Of a stretch of 64,000 nt of DNA, positions 20,358 through 31,412 are shown in pieces. The position numbers and the translations under genes were made by a program. The notes beneath the pieces were generated by a model that did no database searches, was not told where the DNA came from, and saw only the letters and a list, made by a program, of their open reading frames with translations. This DNA comes from Mansonella perstans (lineage: Eukaryota > Nematoda > Chromadorea > Rhabditida > Onchocercidae): assembly GCA_037074765.1 (NCBI GenBank), contig JBAMDO010000028.1, positions 248,001 through 312,000 on the forward strand, in the 5' to 3' direction. Each line of letters opens with the position of its first letter. Positions within the stretch are counted from its first letter, which is position 1.

Positions 20358-23300
20358 ATGGAAATGAATTTTCGTACCAATGAAGAAATTCGCTTTCGGA
20401 AAGTGAAAACAAATGTTGTTGGTATTGAAGATGAGAGTAGTGAATTAGAGGATTCAGAAATTGTTGATCATCAACTTAGTGACGAGACACACGAAAAATG
20501 TTCGGATATATCATCAAGTACATGGGAAGAGCTAAGTGATAAAGAATGTTTGAACGTACCAAACTTTTGGGACTATATAAGAGGCGAAATTACAAGGTTA
20601 GTTTTAATCTAATTTATCTAAAATTACCGATTTTAAAATAAAAAGTTAGGCCAAAAGTCTAAATTTCGGATTTAATCTAATTGAATGTTCAAATTTCCAC
20701 TACAAAAATTCTCACATTCAGATAGCTATAAATTAATTTAAAGCAAAATTTCATACATTTGATCATTTTAGAGGATATTCGCTTTATAACGATGAATTAC
20801 GTTATATGGAAAAACAGAAGAAAATAAGTGCATTTTTGAGGATACCAATTGAGTTAGAGAAATTCTTGTTTTATGGTACATTGCAGTGCTTGGAAGCTTT
20901 TTGCTATTTATCTACATTTCTACCAATTCGTCTATTGGTAAAACTTTTTTCAAAGAATTTCTAAAATGCAGCACTTCCTTCACACACTGATCTTATCATG
21001 ATCGATTTAACAGCGATCACATTTAGATTACTAAATAAAATTCGGATAGTGTTACATATAGCTTGTAAAATTTCTAGCTTGGAATTAATTTGTTGGGAAC
21101 GAAGCTGAGATTAAAGGAATATGCGGATGTATGTACTATGAAATAAACGGTAAAATTTTAAATTAAATATTATTAATTACAGACATCTGTTATTGGTTCG
21201 TTATCATGCTCGAGAAAATGGAGTGCGTCTAATACTTGTGATTTTTTGAAAGCTTTAATTGTGGCAGTTTGTTCGTATCTCATGACTTTAATTGACACAT
21301 CAGTAATGTATCACCAGGTTATAGTTTTATCTTTTGCGAATTCCTCAGTGAAATAGCATCATTATTTGCATATTATACTTTAAATTTTGTAAGAACCATA
21401 CATTATGCACTATTTTTTTTCTTTCTGAATTATTAGAGCTAATTACATGAAAAATAGTTCATAATCTTCATATCTATGTTCTACTAATTGATAGTTTTTT
21501 TCTTTCGATTTTAAATTTGATGATTTGACATAAAATGTAAAAAATATTATCATTACCTCTTCTCTCAAATCATAATTTCAGGTTCGAGGACAAGGTGTAA
21601 TTAAGCTTTATATTTTTTATAATATGCTCGAAGTAGCCGATAAGTTGTTTAGCAGCTTCGGTCAGGTCTGAGTTTTATTTACCTTTTGCTCACTTTCCAG
21701 TTCATTACCACGAATGTCCATCTTCAATTTTATTCAAAGTTATGAATTGTAGGATATATTCGATGCGCTATTTTGGTCAAGCACGGATTCGTCATCAAGT
21801 TATATGCGGATATTTGTGCACTTATTTATTGCAATCATTTATACTTGGCTACATACAATACTAGTTTTATTACAGGTGTATTGAGTGTTTTTAAATATTT
21901 ATATTGTTAAATTAATGAAAAAAAAGTTTCAGGATCATTCTAAGCATTTTAATACACACTCATCCATATATTCAGTAGTATTTATATTTTTAGTGAAATT
22001 TTAGGCTACAACTTTGAATGTTGCTTTTAATTCACATACGCAGGCATTGCTTGCCATAATGATGTCCAATAATTTTGTTGAGCTGAAAGGATCAGTCTTC
22101 AAAAAATTCGCAAAAGCAAATCTTTTTCAGATGTCTTGCAGGTATTTTTTTAATAGAATATATTATACTAGCAAATTTTGTGGTTTCTTCATTTCATACT
22201 TTTTGATTTATTTGTAAGTAACTAAAAGTTTTGCTTACATTTTCAACTAGAATATGTAATAAATTTTTTAAAACTTGATGAAATTTGGTAGGGATAAAAA
22301 CAAGAACCGTAAAAGTTATCAGTAAATACATTTGATTGCTTAGAATTTTAAAAAAGCGAAATTTCCAGTGATGTCCGTGAACGCTTTCATATCTTTACTT
22401 TATTAGCAGTTGTGGTTGTACGAAATATGATGGCTGTGAATTGGAAATTCGAGCATTTCATGGAAATGTTGCCAGACCTTGTTTGTTCGCTTTTGTTTAT
22501 TATTTTTAAACCCATGACCGTCTTATTCTCGACTGTGAAAGAATGAAGGTATCTTGTTACTTCTGGGGATTGTATACTTTGCCATTTTCAGGCCTTGGTG
22601 ACAATTGCTGAAATAATCGTTGATTGGTTAAAACATGCTTTTATCACTAAGTTTAATGAAATACCAGCGGAGGTATATCAAGGTAATAACATGATTTTTC
22701 CGGTTAAGAAGTTCTTCGCATCACATTTCAGTTATTTAAGAGCTCTATTGTCTTTCACTCAATTCCATTTAACTTTTGATAGCTATTGAGCGGAAGAGTC
22801 AAAGTATAAAGGAAAAAGTTAGAAGAATTCATGTGAGGTTTAAAGTTGTGGAGAAATAATTTGATAAATTGGTTTCAGATTTTACAATAACAATAGCTTT
22901 CGATGTTGTTCGAAGTCGTGGTGAAAGGGCCTTTTCAGATTATTCGGATCAGGTATCAAGACGAATGGGCTTTATACCTATTCCATTAACAATTATGTTG
23001 ATACGCGTTATTACTCAATCATTTGATTTCACTGCTACACCTGTGCAGCTTATTTTTTGTGAGTTACTTGTGACTGAACGCCTTATTAGAAAATTGATTT
23101 GAATTTATTGAAAGTAGTCCATTTTCATGTTTATTAGATTTTCGATAAATTTGGCATGGTGTTTAACTTTTAATGCATGCACTCAGTATTAGGATTCCGC
23201 ATTATAACTAAAACTGTAAATTTTAAATTTGTAAATCCAATCTTTTCTCTAAAACGGTGGTTTACATTAATGTTTACGTTGACAGTGACTGCATTATTTG

Positions 23301-25159
23301 TTGACTGAAAATTAAGTTTTTAATGCTCATCTTAATTTCCCTAAATCGCACTTTTCAATTTATATATTTAAATGAAGTTTAAAGCAATTCTAGGCTTCAC
23401 ATGGATTTTGTTACTGTCACTGAAAATAGTAAATGGTATCATTGTTCTTGGAAAAGCATGTGGACATGTGAAACGTTATCGTGAACTTCAGGCAAAAGCG
23501 GAATGTGAGATTTTTCGAAATAGAGTACTGATGATGAAAAGCAAGAGTGCTCCGAATTCACCGCGAATAAGTTTAATAGATTTTAGTGGTGAGTTTATCG
23601 TTTTTAATTTTCGAAATTTTGATTGCAGATCTTTTTGCTATTCGCGTTCTTTGATTGGTTTCAGAAGAACGCTTCATTAAGAACGTAAAATGTATATGAG
23701 AGACTGGAAGTCGGCAGTAATTTTTTAAACCACAACGATTTTTCTTACTACAAGTTTCTTTACTTTTCTTCTACTTGTTCTATTGATAACCATGCGTACT
23801 TTTCCAGATGTTCTTCATCAAACAGCATCAAACAAGGGTTTTACTATATCAGATCTAATGTCCCAATGGGATGAGTTAAACCGCGGTCTCGAAACTACTG
23901 TTCCAGAGCCACGAAGGACAAAGTCTTTAGCCATTTTTAAGTAATTATTCCTGTTTCAACTAAAAGATAGCCATGAAGAATTTAATTATTTACATAATTT
24001 CATAGGCTCTCATTTTCTTGAATGAAATAGTAAATTCCGTTCGCTGTCTTATTCTGTGAAAACGGTTCACAAATTAACATCATAAAGAATATTCCAAATC
24101 TATCAGAACTGAATCTTGACAATTATCACAATTGGCCCATATTTAGTTCCTTTAACTAACTGATGCGAATAAATCACTATTTGTTTCTGCCACCTCTGTT
24201 CATTCTAAAGATTAACTCTTTGCTGCTCAAAACTATGAGAATCTCATTTTTCATAACCGTGACTGAAGATATAGTGAGTTTATCGTAATCCAAATTATTT
24301 TTTCTATTTCTTTTTCTTTCGAAGAATATTCACTATTATTTCCTTACTGTGGGCAATTTAAGATCATATTCTTTTCGAAACAATAGTATGTATAAGGATT
24401 CACCTTTCTCTATTCATTCTTTTAAATTTTTAGATATTTTCAGGTTTTTTTTCTTTTTATTATAGGATATTTCAATTAAAACGAACATTATAAGCAACTT
24501 CTATCTTTCTCCTTTAGTTTTAACCCGTAACTTTTTTCAATATTAATGAATTTTGAAGCTCATTGAAAATGCTAACTTCCCATCAGTATAAAGCGATAGA
24601 GAAAATAAAAGCAGGTGGTATATGAGACTTTCCACAGCAGATAATGCTATCATTTTATTTTTTTGTCGTCAGCTGTAAAAATTATCCTAAAAATTAATTA
24701 GAAACGTTCTAATCAACATTTATAAGATAACATGGGATATTCTGCTTTACTCTTCGTGTTCTGGTGGTTTTTCCCACTATTATCTCTTCTATCGCTCTAA
24801 TTCGCAAAATGTTTTGGAAGTGACGAAAATTAAAGTTTCTTTTTTTTAATTTCCCCTCTCAAAGTTGCCCGAGTTTATTTTATAGGAACTGAAAAACTTT
24901 GAAGTTGAAATCAAAACTTGTCTAATTGGCTTGTCAAATCAGTACAATTACTTTTTACAGATCTCGAAGAGACAATTCGCTGCCATCTCATACTGCCAGT
25001 GCTGAAAAGGTGTCGGAAGACGTATCGGAAGTCGCAGACCAATTGAAGAATACACCGAGAAAACGTACTAGAACCGCCGAATGTGAGAGTCTTTCTGATG
25101 TACAGGCATATACAATGCTTACCAATGCAGCAGAACCTGTTGAGGGCATACAGTCATAA
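20358..25159 (+). CDS. TAPT1: TAPT1 family transmembrane protein, about 600 aa
   Basis: Multipass membrane protein of the TAPT1/Emp65 family, linked in animals to ER/ciliary base functions. Twelve exons join in phase: 20358-20596, 20772-20937, 21183-21317, 21582-21665, 21753-21875, 22005-22141, 22369-22480, 22592-22682, 22879-23058, 23385-23588, 23808-23940 and 24961-25159. Hallmarks are EITRGYSL, LRIPIELEKFLFYG, GVIKLYIFYNMLEVADKL, TTLNVAFNSH, IMMSNNFVELKGSVFKKF, KHAFITKFNEIPAEVYQ, FSDYSDQVSRRMGFIPIPL and LKIVNGIIVLGKACGHV. The N-terminal part is acidic and the C-terminal part is polar. The ATG at 20358 follows an AG, so trans-splicing there is possible. Exon 10 could start a few bases earlier, but 23385 keeps the frame. 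Confidence 0.93.
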
Positions 25160-26157
25160 TGTTCCGTTTTTTAATTTTATGTCTAATTTTTTGAATGTAA
25201 AAACTAGAAATTTCCCACCTCCTACTGTCTCTTCCATATTTTGCTTGGGAAACAGCATAATTTTCATAAACCAAAATTTACTTTCGCAATTCAATTCTAT
25301 TGTCCATCTACTGGAAAAATCCTACTTCGTGCCTTTCAGTATTACGGGAGTTTGTACGCTTTACTTTTCAAGAATCTCACTTTCCGTTGCAGTTTCTTCT
25401 TAACTGACGTTTTGCAGTATCTGAATAATTACTGACATAATCCATATGGCTAGTTCGAATTTTGTTATTCTTCTTAAGTTTATTCTCAATAATTGTGAAG
25501 TTATTGTTGTTGATTGTTTTTTTATGTGTCTCAGTTCTCTTATTTCATTGTCAGTTAAGGAAAAAATGTAAGTTCATCGCTGGATGATTAAGTTTATGTC
25601 CATTGGATTAATGCATTTTTGAACGGAAGCAATTGTCTTTCACGATGTAACTACTGCCTGACAGTTTGGCATTTTTTGACCTTCAGAATAAAACAGTAAG
25701 AGTAGTTCTTTTATCGAAAATTAGGATTCGATATCAAGGTTTTCAGTTTTATCTAATGGTGTCACTTCTTGCAACGCTTTCTTGTAAGCATTTATTTCAA
25801 TGTTATGTTGTGGATGAAGAGACCATCGAAGCTGAAATTGCTTGCTGTGAATTAAGCTGAAATTATTAAGCTTTGCTCGAAGTTTTGGAATTTATCTCAA
25901 AAGTTTTGAGAACAATATTATGTGTAAAAAAAAGTATAAATGTATTAACATAATTTTAGAGCATTTAAATAAACTAGAAAAGTGGTAATTAGCGAAATAT
26001 TTTTACTTTCAGAGATTTCCATATTCCAACTTTTTGTCTCATAAAGCTACACTGTTTCCTTGTTGCTTTGGAATCGCGCAAAATAGCCGAAACATCCTTC
26101 AACTACTAATATATAAGTGAAAGTATTAATGATGGAGTTTCTCCAATTAATTTTATG
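25160..26157. other. Spacer between convergent genes
   Basis: It holds the presumed 3' untranslated ends of TAPT1 (plus) and of the minus-strand gene ending at 26158. Open frames at 25083-25435 and 25666-25860 lack any family match. Confidence 0.5.
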
Positions 26158-26609
26158 TCACATTTGTTTATTGGTAAGAATTTCCCAAATTTCCCTTAGC
26201 AAATGTAAGACCTGGTAATATTTCTGGTCAGCTTCCGGCCATTCATCGAATCCTTCCGGTCGTGTTTCCCTCCTTACCTTCTTGCGTTTTTTGGAACCCG
26301 ATGATTTGGTCCGTGATCGCTTTGTCTAAGAAAGTCAAGATATGATTATTCATTTCTATGTTTAAAATATTCACATCTCTAATCTATGTGGTATTTTTGA
26401 CGCAAATGAAAGAGCGAATTCAATATCAAAGGCTTTCAATTGAGTTGATTTTAAAACTTGAGCAATCAAAAGATTTTTTCATCAACGTATTTATAAGACA
26501 TTTGAAAGCCTACCGACTGGATTTTCTTTTCTCCTACTGTGGAATCTTGTTTTGTTGTTGGCGGTGTCGCACTTACAGTTTCAGTTGTTGGAACATTTTC
26601 ATCCGTTTT
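26158..26609 (-). CDS. Last two exons of an unidentified basic protein
   Basis: Two minus-strand exons join in phase: 26514-26609 (32 codons, Thr/Pro/Lys-rich) and 26158-26325 (55 codons plus stop). The second exon opens with a strongly basic stretch (TKRSRTKSSGSKKRKKVRRE) that looks like a nuclear localisation signal, followed by GFDEWPEADQKYYQVLHLLREIWEIL, probably an amphipathic helix. Acceptors AATTGAAG and TTTCTTAG and a donor GTAGGC support it. An internal GTAAGG could act as an alternative donor. Upstream exons were not found, so the N-terminus is missing. I do not recognise the family. Confidence 0.5.
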
Positions 26610-27561
26610 CTTCAATTAAAGGCTACTTTTATGGAAATAAATTTTACTACGCAATTAAGCATTGTTGGTAACACTGTGAACGGATTTTATGAAAGAAAAA
26701 AAGAACTTATGTTCTTGTTGAGAGTTACATACTTATGGTTAGAATTGAATAAATGAGAGAACACTTCAAGATTTTTAATTGTATCTACCAATGCAGATGA
26801 TAAGAAACCTTAGTTGTCATTTTGAGTTATCGACCGAGAAATTCAATTGCAATTTTATGAAATGAGCCCATATACAATTTTAAACTGTTAAATATATCTT
26901 GTTTCATTTCTAAATGACACGTGTCAACTTCATTTCAACTTGCATCGCATTTATGCAAGACGTGAGCCTCAGTTGACGTTAATTTAAGCATATTTCAGTT
27001 AACAAAGAAACATAAAGAGAGAGAAATGAAAGATAATGAATCCACAGCACGTGAATTTGATAACAACTGCTAATTACTTTTTATGAAATGAATCCATACA
27101 CATTTCATTGCTACTAACTTTTAAGGATAAAAATGCTAATAGAGAATGGAAATTATGGACGATAAGAAGTTTGAAATATATGAATCCCAGAAGAAATATA
27201 AATATCCATCTCGGAACTTCGAGTTCAGAAAAACATGTTGTGCTATCATTTTTATTGAATCATTGCGATACAATTAACAACGATTCAAAACAAGCTGAAA
27301 ATAAAACAACTGCAGAGCTATATCAGACGAATAGAGGAAAGTACTACATTATTTTTGAACTGATAATTTTGAAACTGTCGCAAAATTTCGGATGGGACTT
27401 TATTTCAAAACATATTTTTCAACACATCGTTTAATCTTGTTAGACTTCTCCTAAAAAGCAAATCTTTAAGGTTATCAAATGTATTCACTTAACTCATTAT
27501 TCTAGATGCAACAGAATAATTTTTTGTTTTAGATAGCATTTTGTTAGATTTTTTCTTTCAG
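26610..27561. other. Region without a supported gene
   Basis: It lies upstream of the two recognised minus-strand exons and may hold their 5' exons or promoter; a CACGTG sits at 26919-26924. A plus-strand frame at 27108-27434 is long (108 codons) but matches nothing, and it has no clear join to the exons that follow. Confidence 0.4.
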
Positions 27562-27943
27562 AACGTATCATTTATCCATAAGTTTGAAGATAAACTTAAA
27601 AAGTTGAAGAAGCAAAAAAAGTGATCTTGCAACAATTTCTTAGAAACGGAACGTGATGAACTTCTGGAAGTAATTTACAACGGAATGTATGAAGTGAGTC
27701 CTATCGGAAATTTTATTCCTTATTTTCATGTGGATTCTAATATTTAAAGAACAAAATCAAATTATCAAGTTATTCTTAGGAAGAGTACTGTTAAACTCAA
27801 CATTAGTAATTTAGATGGAAGAAGTAAACTATTTAGGCGACAGGATGTTGGCAAATGAAATTACAAAAGTTAAGGATCAAATTGGAGAGCGAAAACTAGT
27901 TGTCGATTTCCCATATACTCATGGAAATCCTGCTCGAATATGA
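27562..27943 (+). pseudogene. 3' exons of an unidentified coiled-coil protein, with an in-frame TGA
   Basis: Two exons join in phase 0: 27562-27693 (acceptor TTTCTTTCAG, donor GTGAGT) and 27815-27943 (acceptor TAATTTAG, ending in TGA at 27941). The text is coding-like and highly charged: FIHKFEDKLKKLKKQKK, a TGA at 27622-27624, then ETERDELLEVIYNGMYE, MEEVNYLGDRM and VVDFPYTHGNPARI. The frame is the same on both sides of the TGA, so a single substitution, a sequencing error or readthrough could explain it. No 23-base intron is credible there. Upstream exons were not found and the family is not recognised. Confidence 0.45.
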
Positions 27944-28980
27944 CTAAATAAAAAAATGGAACTTTCATAAAAATTCTATAACCATGTATTGAAAGAACTA
28001 AAGAATTGAATATATATAATATATGGATTGACCCCTTGTTCTATTCAAAACTCTTTGTGCTTTTCTGGAAATAATGTTTAACACACGACAGCCTACTCCA
28101 TCCCCTCAAAAATTTTTGACTCTAAAAAAATGTTTAGGACAAAGAAAACATCCACACGGTTTCAAAGGTTACGTGTAACTTTACTTACTCAGTTTCAACC
28201 CAATTTTTAATCAATTTCAAACTTGATGCAGTGTCAAGTTGAAAAGCGCTCCAGAACCAAAAGACACCAGCGTTTTTCATGCTACAACGGCAAAAAAATG
28301 TTACGTGAAATTGAAACGAAGTCTTCACGATGTTTCCCATTTCCCTTCGTAAATTCAACCTTCATGTTGAGATATCAGTTATCTCGATCACTGCTTTGTG
28401 AATGCCAGAAAAGATGCTTAGTAGTTTGAGTCTCAACTTCAGTATCAAACTGTCCCTCAGCTGCCAGCTCAATATTAGGTATACAATAACTTTTGAATGA
28501 ATTTAATGTTCTTTACAAATGCATTACAATAAATCCGATTCATCAAAAGAACATGACAACTACAGAAAAGATGATTCGATCTTACGATGCGTAGGATAAC
28601 TATAAATTTAGGTATACGTCATAGATGCATTGGAAGAAATGCTTTATGATCAGTACGAGATCACTGTAAAATTAAAGAATTAAACAATGGGAAATATAGA
28701 GCATAAAAGTCGGAATACAAGAATAAAAAATTAAAAAATTGAGCAAAGAATTGCAAAATAATGAGACTTGTCTCACATTTAACTGGTATTTCACATTCAT
28801 AGTTTCAATTACAAACACAGGTGAGTGAAATCAAGTAATATTGTTCACACGGAATTAAACGATATAACAGCTGTGATTTAAAATCTAATATTTTCTCATT
28901 AAAATGATGATAAAACAATTCCGGCGTAGTCAACTTGAATAAAGTAGCTGCAATAGTGCAACAGTCCATTTTGAATCTCT
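27944..28980. other. Spacer between convergent genes, nothing recognised
   Basis: An AT-rich stretch. The plus-strand frame at 28223-28429 is rich in Cys/Arg/Ser, but it has no partner exons and no family match. Confidence 0.5.
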
Positions 28981-30097
28981 TTATTTACAAAAGCCATTCA
29001 AGATTTTTGGATCCACGTTAACATCTCTTAAAAAACGCCCTGTCAAATAGCCTTCAACATCGAAAGGTGAGAAATCTAAAACAAATCCTCATATTTAACA
29101 AACAAAATTTGTCGATCCTCAAAAAAATTTGTCCTAGAAGTAAAATAAACGTGATAAAGATCAGTGCGACATCAGTAAAATAAACATTTTGTCTTAAAAA
29201 AAAAACGAAATAAACTATGTCAAAGGCGGAAGACCATTCATGGGCTGACACTACTATATCTGACTGCCGACATCATTATATGTTAGTAAAATAAATGTTT
29301 GAAGTGATCTAAGTACAAGTCAGGTATTTAGAGTACTAGAATACTACAGATAACTAATTTCAAAGTGCATGTCGTCTGGCGCAATCACTTCTGAAAACTA
29401 ATCAGAAAAATAACCTTCTGGTAGTTGCCTCTTCGGTCGATAATACTCGATAGTTTTATCGGGACGGCCGTCAGGAGTACAAAGAAATTCTTCAGTTGCT
29501 GAAAAGCAACAATCACAACGGGAATACAAACTTCTCATTATCATATGATAATGTATTTTTAAAAAAGTAACGCCGAATCTTCTTCCGCTTTACACTAACC
29601 TTTCATTAAAACCGACACTGCTTCCATATTTACAAGCTTTGCAGCATCTAGTGATGCACGATTACGATTACGTTTAGATAGCGCCGGAATTTGCATATTC
29701 CTGAAAGTTACTTTTTAAAGAAGTTTCTGAAATAAATTCCAGAACATATGTAAAATTCGGAATCTCCGTTCCGTCCCAAATAACGGAAGATAAGACTTTA
29801 AATTATTGTACTTGGTATCACATTATCGCTACTTCTGAAGATGTTCTATACAAAATAATTGATCAGTTCTATCTGCTGAACAGATGATAATAAGAAGCTG
29901 AGACAAACAACATTTTAGAAATTTTTTTCTCCACCCATTAAAATTACAGTCACGTTTCTGAAATGTTAAAATTATGAAATATTTATATCAATAACATACA
30001 TTTCATTTCTGCAAAGTTTTTCATTCGCAGCACCATATTGGTTTAGTGTTCTTTCATCTGAAAATATCGTTGCTAAAGTGGTCACTAAAGTAGCCAT
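28981..30097 (-). CDS. Small protein of unknown family, about 113 aa
   Basis: Four exons join in phase: 30000-30097 (ATG at 30097), 29600-29700, 29415-29498 and 28981-29039 (TAA at 28983). Sites are canonical: donors GTATGT, GTTAGT and GTTATT, and acceptors CTTTCAG, TTTTCAG and TTTGACAG. The protein has a Leu-rich start (MATLVTTLATIF), helical segments (DERTLNQYGAANEKLC, ASLDAAKLVNMEAVSVLM) and a polar end (TPDGRPDKTIEYYRPKRQLPEG, then RFLRDVNVDPKILNG). There is no signal peptide or clear membrane span. An upstream ATG frame (30341-30306) could be another first exon, but its phase does not fit. I do not recognise the family. Confidence 0.5.
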
Positions 30098-30559
30098 ACG
30101 AAGTTGCCAAAATGGTTAAACTATCCAGGTCACTGCTTTTCCGAGAAATAACTCTCCTGCCAGTGCAGTAATTCTGTTTCTATCAAACTTAGCGTCACAA
30201 AAAAGCAAATTCATTTGTACGAGAACAAGAAAAACAAAAAAACACAAAAATTCAAAATTTATAGTTTTACTGCGTCAATAAAGTTTTCACGTAAAAATAA
30301 CTAACAAATTCCTGATCGAGCCGGTAAATTTCGTCGTCCATTATAAACTAACGTTGAACGAGGCACTGTCGACGAATGACCCACTTTGTACATTCCAAAT
30401 TACTAAACTATATATGCATTCATTTTATGGTAAAGTAATACAGTTAAAATGAATTGTAACAGATAAAGTAACGGACAACTGGACAAAGATATCAGTTGTA
30501 CACCTATCTGAGAATGACATACATCTGTAACAATAAGTAAAATATGCTCTGAATAACAG

Positions 30560-30750
30560 ATGCTCCCAGATTCTTAACATACCACTACCAATACATCGAT
30601 GTGACCTCCCAGATTCTCAACATACCACTACCAATGCATCGGTGAGGATCTTTAGATTCTAGACCACTACCAATGCATCGGTGTGACCTACCAGATTCCC
30701 AACATACCACTACCAATGCATTGGTGTGATCTTTAGATTCTAGACTTTCC
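30560..30750. repeat. Minisatellite, unit about 50 bp, four imperfect copies
   Basis: The phrase ACCACTACCAATGCATCGGT recurs about four times (near 30580, 30626, 30662 and 30706), separated by CCAGATTCTCAACAT or a CTTTAGATTCTAG variant. The two linkers alternate, so the higher-order unit may be about 80-90 bp. It is non-coding and lies upstream of cyclin K. Confidence 0.8.
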
Positions 30751-31412
30751 GCCCCATAAAAAACATATAATATGTGATCGGAGAGTAATTCCCCTCAGTA
30801 ATGTCACCAATTCCTACGAACACCACCAAACAAAAGCAATAACACCATGATTCTGCCAGTTGGCAAAATCATCGGGAGTTTTTCCATTTAGCAGCCCGTT
30901 AAAAAGTATTTCTGAAATTTATCGTGCATTTTGCTTTTGTTTAAATTTTTCTTTTGGGAATAAACAATATTAAATTCAAGATCAAAAGTTGTGCACGTTG
31001 ATTTGCTTCCTTGCACGTTTCTCGTCACTTTTTTTTTGTTTTTCGGCAAAAGTAATAGCATTAAATGGTCTAATTTGCTGTACAAATATTAATTCAAGTT
31101 AGTATTTGAAATTGAAATTAAAGTCGTACTTATTAGAAATGGGCAAAGTGGGTCATAGGTCATGCTTAGAGGTACGCATGTTAACCTATTAAAGTCCATC
31201 ACTGGACATGTAATCTTGTGATATGATGATTTATAAGGAAAGATTGAAGTTAGTTTAGTGTCATATTTCAAAACTATTAGTGATTTTGGATTGTCCAAAT
31301 GACATTTAACCTATGATAAATGTATATTCCAGATAAGAAGATCACTGTTCTGCGTTGTAAAAAGTTGTTTCTCAAGTGTTTATAAATTTCTGAATGTCAG
31401 CTAACGATCGAA
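30751..31412. other. Spacer upstream of cyclin K
   Basis: It presumably contains the cyclin K promoter and 5' leader. Minus-strand frames at 30888-31085 and 31089-31298 have no family match. Confidence 0.5.

Noticed and set aside
22780..22880. Extra TAPT1 exon reading AIERKSQSIKEKV.
   Set aside because: Joining 22682 directly to 22879 gives VYQDFTITIAFDVV, which keeps family order and phase; the extra piece would break it.
30306..30341. First exon MDDEIYRLDQEF for the small minus-strand gene.
   Set aside because: It ends in phase 0, while the following exon needs phase 1 at its acceptor; the in-frame ATG at 30097 is simpler.
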